From Nocardioides thalensis (GTDB lineage Bacteria > Actinomycetota > Actinomycetes > Propionibacteriales > Nocardioidaceae), in the NCBI RefSeq assembly GCF_013410655.1, contig NZ_JACCFP010000001.1, forward strand, positions 3,123,501-3,187,500: a stretch of 64,000 nucleotides of DNA, in the 5' to 3' direction. Made by a program: the position numbers and the translations under genes. Positions 44,815 to 52,843 of this stretch are shown in pieces; positions within the stretch are counted from its first letter, which is position 1; every line of letters starts with the position of its first letter. The notes beneath the pieces were generated by a model, which was given only the letters and a program-made list of their open reading frames with translations, did not search any database and was not told the DNA's origin.

Positions 44815-46035
44815 GTGACCCGACGCGAGGAGCTGGCCCGGTGGCTGCCCGCCGTCGCGCTCGGGCTCACCGTGCTCGTGCTCGGGTTGTGGGAGCTCAA
44901 CGAGCTGCTGCTCCGCCAGGGACCGGTCGCCGGGCTGGAGCTCGTGTTCGTCCTCGTGTTCGCCGTCGCGGTCGGCGCCTACCGACTGCGGCCCAGCCTC
45001 GCGCTCGGGCTGCTGTGGGTCGTGGCGATGCTCCACCTCGCCGCCGACATCCCGCTCCTGCTCGTCGAGGCGGCCGCGGGCGTGGTGGCCTTCGGCTGCG
45101 CGCGCTACGGCTCGGTGCCGACGGTCGTGGCCAGTGCCGCGTCGATCCCGGCGGTCGGCGCACTGGTGCTGGTCGCGTGGGGCATCGGCGTCGACCTCGC
45201 CCAGGCCAACGACCTCTACTTCCGGATCCTCGCGTCGGGTCCGGCGTCGTACTCCGTCGTCGGCGCGGTGGTCCTCGGCAGCGCAGTGCTGATCGTGCCG
45301 TGGCTGGTCGGCCTGCTGCTGCGCGTGCTCGGGCGCGAGGCGCAGACCCGCGCCGAGCAGATCGAGACCGCGCACGAGCGTGATCAGGCCGCCGAGCTCG
45401 CCGAGCTGCGGGAGGGCCAGGCCCGGCTCGCACGCGACGTGCACGACGTGGTCGGTCACTCGCTGGCGGTGATCCTGGCGCAGGCCGAGTCGGCGCAGTA
45501 CCTCCCCGACGACGAGCCGGCCCGGCTCAAGGAGACGCTCGCGACGATCGCGACGTCGGCCCGCACGTCGCTCCAGGACGTGCGACAGGTGCTCGGCGCG
45601 ACCAGCGACCGGACCCCGCGCGGCGGGCTCGACACCCTCATCGACGGCGTGAAGGCGAGCGGCCACGAGGTCATCTCGACCGAGATCGGCGACCCTCGGC
45701 CGCTGCCGCCGGAGCTCGAGGTCGTCGCCTACCGGGTGCTCCAGGAGATGCTGACCAACGCGATCCGGCACGGCCGGCGCGACGAGCCGGTGCACGTGGA
45801 GCGGCACTGGCAGGAGGAGCTCAGGATCGAGGTGCGCAACGTCATCGACATGGCGACGGTCGACACCGTCGCCATCGTGGCGGCGAACGACTACTCGCCG
45901 GTGCCGGGCAACGGGCTGGAGGGCATGCGGCGCCGGCTCGAGTCGGTCAACGGCCGGCTCGACGTACGGCCGCGCACCGGTGCCGGCCACCCGACGTTCA
46001 CGGTGACCGCGTGGCTGCCGACGGGAGCGAGGTGA
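44815..46035 (+). CDS. NarL-type sensor histidine kinase
   Basis: A 406 aa kinase with four to six N-terminal membrane spans (WLPAVALGLTVLVLGLWEL onward) and no large extracellular loop. A cytoplasmic helix follows. The HisKA_3 H-box is ARLARDVHDVVGHSLAVILA, with the phospho-His in DVHD. The ATPase domain has the N-box EMLTNAIRHGRR and the G-box GNGLEGMRRRLESVNG. An alternative GTG at 44770 overlaps the ddl stop (GTGA). Its stop overlaps the response regulator start. Adjacency to alr-ddl suggests that it senses wall or antibiotic stress, which is an inference. Confidence 0.9.
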   Translation: MTRREELARWLPAVALGLTVLVLGLWELNELLLRQGPVAGLELVFVLVFAVAVGAYRLRPSLALGLLWVVAMLHLAADIPLLLVEAAAGVVAFGCARYGSVPTVVASAASIPAVGALVLVAWGIGVDLAQANDLYFRILASGPASYSVVGAVVLGSAVLIVPWLVGLLLRVLGREAQTRAEQIETAHERDQAAELAELREGQARLARDVHDVVGHSLAVILAQAESAQYLPDDEPARLKETLATIATSARTSLQDVRQVLGATSDRTPRGGLDTLIDGVKASGHEVISTEIGDPRPLPPELEVVAYRVLQEMLTNAIRHGRRDEPVHVERHWQEELRIEVRNVIDMATVDTVAIVAANDYSPVPGNGLEGMRRRLESVNGRLDVRPRTGAGHPTFTVTAWLPTGAR

Positions 46036-46715
46036 CCGCCCCGGTGGCCGAGGACGGCGACATCCGGGTCGTCCTCGTCGACGACCAGGACCTGTTCCGC
46101 GAGGGCGTGCGGGTGATCGTCGACGCCCAGCCCGGGATGCACGTCGTCGGCACGGCCGCCGACGGGCTCGAGGCGATCGCGGTCGCCGAGGAGACCGAGC
46201 CCGACGTGGTGCTGATGGACCTGCGGATGCCCGAGATGGACGGGGTCGAGGCGACCCGCCAGCTGCTCGCGCCGGAGCGGGTCGCGCGCCGCGAGCGGGC
46301 ACTCCGCGTCGTGGTGCTCACGACGTTCGACCTCGACGACCGGGCCGCGACGGCCATCCGGCACGGCGCCAGCGGGTTCCTGCTCAAGGACACCACCCCG
46401 ATGCAGCTCGCCGAGGCGATCCGCACGGTCGCGGCGGGCAACGCGGTGCTCGCGCCGCAGGACCTCGCCCGCCTCCTGGACAGCACGTTCGGCGCCGCGG
46501 TCGCCCCGCCGGCGTCGTACCTCGCGCTGACGGAGAAGGAGCGCGACATCTTCGACGCCGTCGCGCGCGGGCTGTCGAACAGCGAGGTCGCCGCGACCGT
46601 CCACCTCAGCGAGTCGACGGTGAAGACCCACGTCGGCGCGGTCCTCCGCAAGCTCGGGCTGCGCGACCGGGTGCAGATCGTGGTCTTCGCCCACGAGCAC
46701 GGCCTGCTCGGCTGA
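46032..46715 (+). CDS. NarL/FixJ-type response regulator
   Basis: A 227 aa regulator. The receiver domain (about 12-130) has VVLVDDQDLFREGVRVIVDA, phospho-acceptor Asp in DVVLMDLRMPEMDGV, and the Lys in GFLLKDTTPMQLAEAI. The LuxR-type helix-turn-helix at the end reads LTEKERDIFDAVARGLSNSE and STVKTHVGAVLRKLGLRDR. The GTG at 46032 overlaps the kinase stop (GTGA). Partner of the upstream kinase. Confidence 0.95.
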   Translation: MTAPVAEDGDIRVVLVDDQDLFREGVRVIVDAQPGMHVVGTAADGLEAIAVAEETEPDVVLMDLRMPEMDGVEATRQLLAPERVARRERALRVVVLTTFDLDDRAATAIRHGASGFLLKDTTPMQLAEAIRTVAAGNAVLAPQDLARLLDSTFGAAVAPPASYLALTEKERDIFDAVARGLSNSEVAATVHLSESTVKTHVGAVLRKLGLRDRVQIVVFAHEHGLLG

Positions 46716-46751
46716 GGCCTGGTGGGCCGCGGGAAGCAACCGGCGCGCTCG

Positions 46752-46757
46752 TAGGTT
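46752..46757 (+). promoter_or_regulatory. Predicted -10 element of the CoA-binding protein gene
   Basis: TAGGTT with 8 bases to the ATG at 46766. Confidence 0.45.
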
Positions 46758-46765
46758 GGGTAGGT

Positions 46766-47203
46766 ATGAGCGCTCCTGCCTGGAAGGACCCGGCCGTCAT
46801 CGACACCATGCTCGACGAGCGGGAGGTGTGGGCCGTGGTCGGCCTCAGCGGCGACCCGTGGCGTACGGCGTACTCGATCGCCGAGGAGCTCCAGGCCAAC
46901 GGCAAGCGGGTGGTGCCGATCCACCCGTCGGCCGACGGCGAGAAGAAGGTGCTCGGCGAGCTGGTCTACAAGTCCCTCGCCGACGTGCCGTTCCCGATCG
47001 ACGTGGTCGACGTGTTCCGCCGCTCCGAGGACGCCGGCCAGCACGTCGACGAGGCGATCGCGGTGGGCGCCAAGGGCGTGTGGTTCCAGATGGGCGTCAT
47101 CGACCAGGCCGCGTTCGAGCGCGCGCAGGCCGCCGGCATGCCGATGGTGATGGACATCTGCCCGTCGCAGGTCTGGCACTACCGGCGCCGGGCGCGCGCC
47201 TGA
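46766..47203 (+). CDS. CoA-binding domain protein (YccU-like)
   Basis: A 145 aa Rossmann-fold CoA-binding protein: VWAVVGLSGDPWRTAYSIAE, LQANGKRVVPIHPSA, VDVVDVFRRSEDAGQHVDEA, VWFQMGVIDQAAFERAQAAG and VMDICPSQVW with the conserved Cys-Pro. It resembles YccU and related single-domain proteins; the biological role is unknown. It is convergent with the HGSNAT-like gene, with only 10 bases between stops. Confidence 0.9.
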   Translation: MSAPAWKDPAVIDTMLDEREVWAVVGLSGDPWRTAYSIAEELQANGKRVVPIHPSADGEKKVLGELVYKSLADVPFPIDVVDVFRRSEDAGQHVDEAIAVGAKGVWFQMGVIDQAAFERAQAAGMPMVMDICPSQVWHYRRRARA

Positions 47204-47213
47204 GCCCGATCAG

Positions 47214-48359
47214 CTAGCGCTCGGTCGTACGGCGCAGCGCCCTGCCCGGCGCGCCGACGACCGCCTCGAGCGGCCCGCGGCGCCCGATCGCGATGAAGAA
47301 GGCACCCACGGCGAGCACCACCAGCACGTGCCAGATGAACGTGTCGGGCTCCTCCGCCGGCCACACGTCGGGGGTGCGCAGCACCGCGTGCAGCGAGTAG
47401 AGCGACAGCGTCATCGTGCCCGCGCCGAAGAGCACCGCGACCGTCCGGCGGCCGGCCTCTGGCAGCAGGTCGACGAGCAGGAGGCACAGCCCGATCACGA
47501 GCAGCGAGCTGCCGATCGTCTGGGCGAGGTCGAACGGCGTCGCCGAGTGGGGCGAGACGATCAGCAGCCACTGCCACGCGCCGTCGGCAGGCGTGGTGCC
47601 GTGCTGGCTGCCGCTGACGAGGACCAGGAACTCGTCGCGGCCGAGGTCGGGCGAGCGCGGGAAGATCGCCTCGCGCACCTGCGGATACGCCGTGGCGATC
47701 CGCGAGATCGTCGTGGCGAGGATCGCCAGGCCGGCGCCGCCGGCGGCGAGCGCGGCGGGCAACGCCCGGCCGCGCAGGTCGCAGCGCCCCAGCGCCATCC
47801 CGGCGAGCAGGTAGGCCAGCCACGGGACCGCCGGGTAGTAGCCGGTCAGCAGGAGCTCGCTCAGGAGCGGTCCGGGGTCTCCGAGCTGCTCGAAGTGCGG
47901 GCTCTCCCACCGCCGCTCGGGGAGAGCGGGCCGCACCAGGTGGGACACCACCGGCGCCGCGACGACCCACGCCGCGGCGAGCATCGCGAGCGACCGCGCG
48001 CGCAGGGCGAGGAACGGCAGGCCCAGCAGGAACAGCACGCCGTAGTAGGTCAGGATGATCGCCAGCCCGGTCTCCAGCTCACCGAGCCCGAGACCGACCA
48101 GCGCCACCAGCGCGGCCCTGATCGCGAGGCCCGTCGCCGCCCGCCGCCGGTCGCCGCCCTGCAGCGGCTCGCGTCCCCCGCTGAGCAGCGCAAGCGTCAC
48201 CCCCGCCAGCACCGCGAACAGCGCGGAGGCGCGCCCGCCCGCGAGCTCGTGCGCGAACGTGAGCTCGCCATTCGCCGTACGGCTCTCGAGGACGTGGGTC
48301 GCGATCATCCCGACCAGCGCGAGGCAGCGCGCCACGTCGAGGCCGACGAGGCGGCGCAC
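47214..48359 (-). CDS. HGSNAT/DUF418-like multi-span membrane protein
   Basis: A membrane protein of 381 aa with about ten spans. The start RRLVGLDVARCLALVGMIAT and the GGRASALFAVLAGVTLALL segment match the heparan-alpha-glucosaminide N-acetyltransferase/DUF418 group, which transfers acetyl groups to sugars or acts in unknown envelope steps. The GTG at 48359 is chosen. A second GTG at 48398 lies inside the type A repeat and would add 13 residues encoded by it (VSRLAALAPQPP region). The end is basic (GRALRRTTER). Substrate unknown. Confidence 0.78.
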   Translation of the reverse strand: MRRLVGLDVARCLALVGMIATHVLESRTANGELTFAHELAGGRASALFAVLAGVTLALLSGGREPLQGGDRRRAATGLAIRAALVALVGLGLGELETGLAIILTYYGVLFLLGLPFLALRARSLAMLAAAWVVAAPVVSHLVRPALPERRWESPHFEQLGDPGPLLSELLLTGYYPAVPWLAYLLAGMALGRCDLRGRALPAALAAGGAGLAILATTISRIATAYPQVREAIFPRSPDLGRDEFLVLVSGSQHGTTPADGAWQWLLIVSPHSATPFDLAQTIGSSLLVIGLCLLLVDLLPEAGRRTVAVLFGAGTMTLSLYSLHAVLRTPDVWPAEEPDTFIWHVLVVLAVGAFFIAIGRRGPLEAVVGAPGRALRRTTER

Positions 48360-48360
48360 C

Positions 48361-48401
48361 GGTGGTTGAGGTGCGAGCGCAGCGAGCCTCGAAACCACCG
48401 G
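48361..48401 (-). repeat. Type A palindromic repeat, copy 2 (between purE and the HGSNAT-like gene)
   Basis: The shortest copy, with a 5-base centre between the conserved ends GGTTTCGAGGCTCG and CTCGCACCTCAACCACCGG. It begins directly after the purE stop and may supply an alternative GTG start to the next gene. Confidence 0.85.
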
Positions 48402-48896
48402 CTACCCGGCGTCGCCGCGCACGACCGCGCCCTTGGCCTGGGCGGCGGCCTTGAGGTCGGCCTGGAACTCGAGCATCTGCTTCTGCAGGTCGGGGTCGCC
48501 GGCGGCGAGGATGCGGACGGCGAGCAGGCCGGCGTTGCGGGCGCCGCCCACCGCGACGGTCGCGACGGGCACGCCCGCGGGCATCTGCACGATGGAGAGC
48601 AGGGAGTCCAGGCCGTCGAGGTACTTCAGCGGCACCGGCACGCCGATCACCGGCAGCGGCGTGACCGACGCGAGCATCCCGGGCAGGTGGGCCGCTCCCC
48701 CGGCGCCGGCGATGATCACCTCGAGCCCGCGACCGTGGGCGTCCTTCCCGTAGGCGAGCATCTCCTCCGGCATCCGGTGCGCCGAGACGACGTCGGCCTC
48801 GTAGTCGATGCCGAACTCCTTCAGCGCCTCGGCGGCCGCGGCCATCACCGGCCAGTCGGAATCCGAGCCCATCACGATGCCCACGCGCGCAGTCAT
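48402..48896 (-). CDS. purE: N5-carboxyaminoimidazole ribonucleotide mutase
   Basis: Purine biosynthesis: moves the carboxyl group from N5 to C4 of carboxyaminoimidazole ribonucleotide made by PurK. The 164 aa class I PurE shows [20 protein letters not shown], the conserved [10 protein letters not shown] with the catalytic His, and [18 protein letters not shown], ending with [14 protein letters not shown]. It lies 22 bases downstream of purK, separated by a TAGCCT hexamer. Confidence 0.97.
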   Translation of the reverse strand: MTARVGIVMGSDSDWPVMAAAAEALKEFGIDYEADVVSAHRMPEEMLAYGKDAHGRGLEVIIAGAGGAAHLPGMLASVTPLPVIGVPVPLKYLDGLDSLLSIVQMPAGVPVATVAVGGARNAGLLAVRILAAGDPDLQKQMLEFQADLKAAAQAKGAVVRGDAG

Positions 48897-48902
48897 GGGC
48901 GA

Positions 48903-48908
48903 AGGCTA
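48903..48908 (-). promoter_or_regulatory. Predicted -10 element of purE
   Basis: TAGCCT on the minus strand with 6 bases to the ATG, in the 22-base purK-purE gap. It suggests a separate leaderless promoter inside the operon. Confidence 0.4.
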
Positions 48909-48918
48909 GCGCCGGTGG

Positions 48919-50079
48919 TCACTCCGACTCGTTCCCCAGGTCCCCCCGGAACCACGCCGCCGCGTGCCGTGCGCGCTCGAGGCAGTCCTCGAGGTCGTCG
49001 CCGTAGGCGTTGACGTGCCCGACCTTGCGCCCCGGCCGCAGCTCCTTGCCGTAGAGGTGCACCCGCAGCCGCGGGTCGCGCGCCATCGCGTGCGGGTAGC
49101 CGTCGTACAGCCGCCCCACGTCGGGGTTGTCGGACCCGAGGATGTTGACCATCACCGTCCACGGCGCGCGCGGGGCGGGCGAGCCGAGCGGCAGGTCCAT
49201 CACGGCGCGCAGGTGGTTCTCGAACTGCGAGGTGACCGCGCCGTCCTGGCTCCAGTGGCCGGTGTTGTGCGGGCGCATCGCGAGCTCGTTGACGAGGATC
49301 CGGCCGTCCCGGGTCTCGAACAGCTCGACCGCGAGGATGCCGGTGACCCCGAGCTTCCCGGCCACCGCGAGCGCCAGCTCCTGGGCGTCGCCGGCGAGCG
49401 CCGGGTCGAGGTCGGGGGCCGGCGCGACGACCTCGTGGCAGATGCCGTCGACCTGGGTCGTGGCGACGACGGGGTACGACGCAGCCTGGCCGCTGGGGGC
49501 GCGGGCGACGAGCGCCGAGAGCTCGCGCCGGAAGTCCACGAGCTCCTCGGCGAGCAGCCGGACGCCGCGGTCCTGCGCGGTCGCGAGCGGCTCGGCGACG
49601 TCGGCCGGCTCGCGCACCACCCAGACGCCGCGGCCGTCGTAGCCGCCGCGGCTGACCTTGAGCACGCACGGGAAGCCGAACGCCTCGACGTCGGCGACCG
49701 AGGCGACCACTGCCCACCGCGGCTGCGGGGCGTCGAGCAGCGCCATCGCCTCGCGCATCACGACCTTGTCCTGCGCGTGGACCAGCGCCTCCGGCCCCGG
49801 CCGTACGGCGACGCCGGCCTCCGCGAGCGCGTGCAGGTGCTGGGTCGGCACGTGCTCGTGGTCGAACGTCACGACGGCGCAGCCGGCGGTGACCTCGCGC
49901 AGCGTGGGCAGGTCGGTGTAGTCGCCGACCATCTGGTCGGGGATGACCTGGGCGGCGGACACACCCTCGGCCTCGGCGAGGAGGCGGAGCGGGAGTCCGA
50001 GGGCGATGGCGGGCTGGGCCATCATCCGGGCCAGCTGGCCACCACCGATGACGGCGAGGCGGGGAGCGGGTTCCGGCAC
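48919..50079 (-). CDS. purK: 5-(carboxyamino)imidazole ribonucleotide synthase
   Basis: ATP-grasp enzyme that carboxylates aminoimidazole ribonucleotide using bicarbonate, feeding PurE. The 386 aa protein has RLAVIGGGQLARMMAQPAIA, FDHEHVPTQHLHALAEAG, the ATP site FPCVLKVSRGGYDGRGVWVV, the metal-binding ELFETRDGRILVNELAMRPH, and NTGHWSQDGAVTSQFENHLR. The GTG lies 6 bases after TAACCT. Order purK-purE as in Rv3276c-Rv3275c. Confidence 0.97.
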   Translation of the reverse strand: MPEPAPRLAVIGGGQLARMMAQPAIALGLPLRLLAEAEGVSAAQVIPDQMVGDYTDLPTLREVTAGCAVVTFDHEHVPTQHLHALAEAGVAVRPGPEALVHAQDKVVMREAMALLDAPQPRWAVVASVADVEAFGFPCVLKVSRGGYDGRGVWVVREPADVAEPLATAQDRGVRLLAEELVDFRRELSALVARAPSGQAASYPVVATTQVDGICHEVVAPAPDLDPALAGDAQELALAVAGKLGVTGILAVELFETRDGRILVNELAMRPHNTGHWSQDGAVTSQFENHLRAVMDLPLGSPAPRAPWTVMVNILGSDNPDVGRLYDGYPHAMARDPRLRVHLYGKELRPGRKVGHVNAYGDDLEDCLERARHAAAWFRGDLGNESE

Positions 50080-50085
50080 CCGCAG

Positions 50086-50091
50086 AGGTTA
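50086..50091 (-). promoter_or_regulatory. Predicted -10 element of purK
   Basis: TAACCT on the minus strand, 6 bases before the GTG at 50079. Confidence 0.4.
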
Positions 50092-50095
50092 TCCG

Positions 50096-50419
50096 CTAGG
50101 CAGTCGGCGCCGGCGCGGCGGGCTCGGTCTCGAAACGCAGCCCCTGGCCGCGGACCGTCGTGATGAGGACCGGGTGCCGGGTGTCGTCGCCGAGCTTGCG
50201 GCGCACCCAGCCGAGGTGGACGTCGATGGTCTTCGACGAGGTCCAGAAGTCGGCGTGCCACACGTCGCGCATCAGCTCCTCGCGACTGACGATGACGCCG
50301 GCCTTCGCGATGAGGGCGTGGACCAGGTCGAACTCCTTGCGGGAGAACAACACCTCACGCTCGCCCCGCCACACGCGCCGAGCGTCCGGGTCGAGCCGCA
50401 CGTCCTGCACCTCGATCAC
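50096..50419 (-). CDS. Stand-alone OmpR/PhoB-type DNA-binding domain protein
   Basis: A 107 aa winged-helix protein with no receiver domain. It contains the whole trans-reg_C fold: VQDVRLDPDARRVWRGEREV, FSRKEFDLVHALIAKAGVIV, REELMRDVWHADFW, KTIDVHLGWVRRKLGDD and HPVLITTVRGQGLRFE. The GTG at 50419 follows TACGTT by 6 bases. The longer frame to 51109 is out of frame with the real cyclase gene. Lacking a receiver, it must be controlled by level or partner proteins. It lies 84 bases downstream of the cyclase gene. Confidence 0.88.
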   Translation of the reverse strand: MIEVQDVRLDPDARRVWRGEREVLFSRKEFDLVHALIAKAGVIVSREELMRDVWHADFWTSSKTIDVHLGWVRRKLGDDTRHPVLITTVRGQGLRFETEPAAPAPTA

Positions 50420-50425
50420 AGGCAC

Positions 50426-50431
50426 AACGTA
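50426..50431 (-). promoter_or_regulatory. Predicted -10 element of the winged-helix gene
   Basis: TACGTT on the minus strand, 6 bases before the GTG at 50419. It lies in an AT-rich gap (50420-50502) that otherwise shows only a weak ATTGC/GCAAT hairpin after the cyclase stop. Confidence 0.4.
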
Positions 50432-50502
50432 GGGACCTACGGCCGTCCGCGAGGTCGTATTGCACCAAATTTTGCGAAAGGCAATCTGCGACGAACGGTC
50501 GG

Positions 50503-51438
50503 TCAGACGCGACGAGCGGTCAGCGGCTCGACGATGCCGAAGCCCCGGACCGGCCGCGGCGGCAGCGGCCGGGACTCGATCTGGTCGCCGGGCAGCAGGT
50601 CGGCGGTGGCCGCGTCGATGATGATCCGGTTGCGCCGGGCGACGTTGGTCAGCCGGGACGCGAGGTTGACGGGCGGCCCGAACACGTCGCCGAGGCGCAT
50701 CACCACGGCCCCGGTGGCCAGCCCGACCCGGACGTCGGGCATCCGGCTGTCGCGGCCGATCACGTTGATGATCCCCTCGGCGGTCGCGAACGCGGCGAGC
50801 GGATCGTCGTTCACGAAGAGCACGGCGTCGCCCATGCTCTTGATCAGGCGGCCGTGCTGGGCGGCGATCACGTCGCCGCAGCGCGCCTCGAAGAGCTCGA
50901 CCAGGTCGCCGATCCGCTCCCGGGTGAGCTCGTTGGACAGCGCGGTGAACCCGACGATGTCGGCGAAGCCCACCGTCACCTGGACGGTGCCCGCCTCCTC
51001 GTCGACCGCGCGCACCGACTCCATCCGCGCCAGCGAAGCGCTCAGGTGCCGCCGCCAGGCGTGGATGATGAGGTCCTCGAACGCCTTGCCGTACTTGTCG
51101 ATCGCCCACGTCGCGGGGTCGCCGTCGGGCGAGCCGCCCGCGGCGGCGTACGCCTCCTCGACGTGCTGGACGAGGGTGCTCACCTCCCAGTCGGCGAGCC
51201 GCGCCATCGTCAGCCCGACGCCGCGCGCGACGTTGTAGATGACGTCGAGGTCGACGATCCCGTCGCGGAGCACCGCCATGACGGTCTCGAGCGCGACGAC
51301 GTCGTCCTTGGAGAACGCGGGCGCGTCACCGCTCTCGGGGAAGCCGAGGATCCGCCAGAGCCGCCGCGCCTGGTCGACGGGCATCCCGGCGCGCTCGGCG
51401 ACCTCCGCGGCGGTGAGGGACGGTGCCTCGTCAGACAC
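50503..51438 (-). CDS. Class III adenylate/guanylate cyclase
   Basis: A 311 aa cyclase like Rv2212: an N-terminal helical regulatory region (about 1-140, with EVAERAGMPVDQARRLWRIL) and a C-terminal catalytic domain. Visible catalytic features are the metal Asp in VGFADIVGFTALS, the substrate-specifying Lys in GRLIKSMGDAVLF, the second metal Asp in the same stretch, and VFGPPVNLASRLTNVARR with the transition-state Asn and Arg. All are present, so it should make cAMP. It overlaps the PH-domain gene by 8 bases. Confidence 0.92.
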   Translation of the reverse strand: MSDEAPSLTAAEVAERAGMPVDQARRLWRILGFPESGDAPAFSKDDVVALETVMAVLRDGIVDLDVIYNVARGVGLTMARLADWEVSTLVQHVEEAYAAAGGSPDGDPATWAIDKYGKAFEDLIIHAWRRHLSASLARMESVRAVDEEAGTVQVTVGFADIVGFTALSNELTRERIGDLVELFEARCGDVIAAQHGRLIKSMGDAVLFVNDDPLAAFATAEGIINVIGRDSRMPDVRVGLATGAVVMRLGDVFGPPVNLASRLTNVARRNRIIIDAATADLLPGDQIESRPLPPRPVRGFGIVEPLTARRV

Positions 51439-51958
51439 CTTCGTCCGCTCGGCGCGCGTCGGGACCGCCGCCGCCGTGCAGGCGGTGCAGCTGCTCGTTG
51501 AGCTGCAGCTGGGTGCGCTCCACGTGCGGGATGTCGTTGAGCCGGACCTCGCCGAACGTGGAGGCGTCGGTGATCACCAGCGTGCCGCAGCCGAACGGCC
51601 GGTCGATCAGGTTGATCTCGATCTGCACGTCGCTGACGCGCGCGAGCGGGATGTCGTGGCCGCGGCGGGTGATGATGCCCTGCCGCGTGATGAGCCGTCG
51701 CTCGGTGATGCCGTGGACCGTCGTCAGCCAGTCGAGGAACGGCCGGACGCAGAACCAGAGGATGCCGATCAGCACCACGACCCAGACGGCGAGCTCGAGC
51801 CAGCCGAGGTCCTCGTCGTCGATCAGGACCTGCACGGCGACGCCGATCGCGAGCAGCACGACGAGCGCGAGCATCGGGCCGAACAGCGCCTTCGGGTGCT
51901 GGCGCGTGCTGACCAGCAGGTTCTCGCCGGGGTTGAGCAGCTTCTGTGAGATGGCCAC
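51431..51958 (-). CDS. Bacterial PH-domain membrane protein
   Basis: A 175 aa protein with a short N-terminus, two close membrane spans at about residues 27-70 (LFGPMLALVVLLAIGVAVQV and LELAVWVVVLIGILWF) and a cytoplasmic bPH_2 domain. The PH domain holds the pattern VHGITERRLITRQGIITRRG, HDIPLARVSDVQIE and LVITDASTFGEVRLNDIP. Function is unknown; such proteins may scaffold membrane complexes. The stop overlaps the cyclase start by 8 bases, implying coupled synthesis. Counterpart of Rv3278c by order. Confidence 0.9.
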   Translation of the reverse strand: MAISQKLLNPGENLLVSTRQHPKALFGPMLALVVLLAIGVAVQVLIDDEDLGWLELAVWVVVLIGILWFCVRPFLDWLTTVHGITERRLITRQGIITRRGHDIPLARVSDVQIEINLIDRPFGCGTLVITDASTFGEVRLNDIPHVERTQLQLNEQLHRLHGGGGPDARRADEGV

Positions 51959-51977
51959 GCCCGGATCATCCCACCAA

Positions 51978-52802
51978 TTACTTGCCGGCGGGTCGTACGT
52001 GCACCACGTCGCCCGCGCCCACCCGCTCGGTGCCGCCGACCGTGTCGACGACGAGGCGGCCGTCGGGGTCGACCGCCGTCGCGGTGCCCGTCATCGACTC
52101 GCCGCCCGGCAGGTCGACCCGCACCTCCTGGCCGATGGTCGCGCAGTTGGCGGAGTACGACGCCGCGAGGCGGCTCGCGGCGGCCTCGCCGCCTGCCTGC
52201 CAGGCGTCGTAGCCCTCACGGACGGCAGCCACGACGTCGAGCAGCACCGTCTCGCGGTCGGGCACGGCAGTGCCGTCGTGCGCGGCGATGCCGAGCGACG
52301 TGGCGGTCGCGACGGGCAGCTCGTCCTCGCCGAGGTCGACGTTGATCCCGGCGCCCACGATCGCGGCCGGGCCGTCGGGCGTCTCCACCCGCTCGACCAG
52401 GATGCCGGCCACCTTGCGGTCGTCAACCAGCACGTCGTTGGGCCACTTCACGCGGGCGTCGTACCCCAGCGCCCGCAGGGCCTTGGCGACCGTGTGGCCG
52501 GTCAGCAGCGGCAGCCACGGCCACGCCGCGGGTGCGACGGACGGGCGGAGCATGAGGGAGAACGTGACCGCCGTGCCCGGCGGGGTCTCCCAGGTGCGGT
52601 CGAGGCGGCCGCGGCCGGCCGTCTGGTGGTCGGCGACGACGACCAGGCCCTCGGGTGCGCCGGCGCGCGCCCGTTCGGCCGCGACCTGGTTGGTCGAGGC
52701 GGCCTCGGGCAGCAGCTCGAGGCTCAGGTCGGGCAGCTTGTCGAACGCCTCGGCGAGCGCGGACGAGTCGAGGGGTGGGCGCGAGGTGGGGGCTCCGGTC
52801 AC
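51978..52802 (-). CDS. birA: Biotin--[acetyl-CoA-carboxylase] ligase
   Basis: Attaches biotin to the carrier subunit of acyl-CoA carboxylases. The 274 aa protein lacks the N-terminal repressor helix-turn-helix and so is a ligase only. Motifs are [20 protein letters not shown] (biotinyl-AMP loop), [20 protein letters not shown] with the catalytic Lys, [16 protein letters not shown], and a C-terminal SH3-like domain ([20 protein letters not shown]). GTG 52802 or 52808 may start it. Divergent from accD, whose carboxylase is the natural partner, with 41 bases between. Confidence 0.93.
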   Translation of the reverse strand: MTGAPTSRPPLDSSALAEAFDKLPDLSLELLPEAASTNQVAAERARAGAPEGLVVVADHQTAGRGRLDRTWETPPGTAVTFSLMLRPSVAPAAWPWLPLLTGHTVAKALRALGYDARVKWPNDVLVDDRKVAGILVERVETPDGPAAIVGAGINVDLGEDELPVATATSLGIAAHDGTAVPDRETVLLDVVAAVREGYDAWQAGGEAAASRLAASYSANCATIGQEVRVDLPGGESMTGTATAVDPDGRLVVDTVGGTERVGAGDVVHVRPAGK

Positions 52803-52808
52803 GCCCAC

Positions 52809-52834
52809 TACCCTTCCCCATTGACGCAAGGAGG
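52809..52834 (+). promoter_or_regulatory. accD promoter -10 and strong ribosome binding site
   Basis: TACCCT (52809-52814) is followed by AAGGAGG (52828-52834), 9 bases before the accD GTG. This is the best Shine-Dalgarno in the window and marks accD as a normally led gene beside many leaderless ones. Confidence 0.6.
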
Positions 52835-52843
52835 CCAACCACC

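Noticed and set aside
50420..50502. Terminator after the cyclase gene
   Set aside because: The ATTGC/GCAAT stem is only five pairs with a 17-base loop, so there is not enough support.
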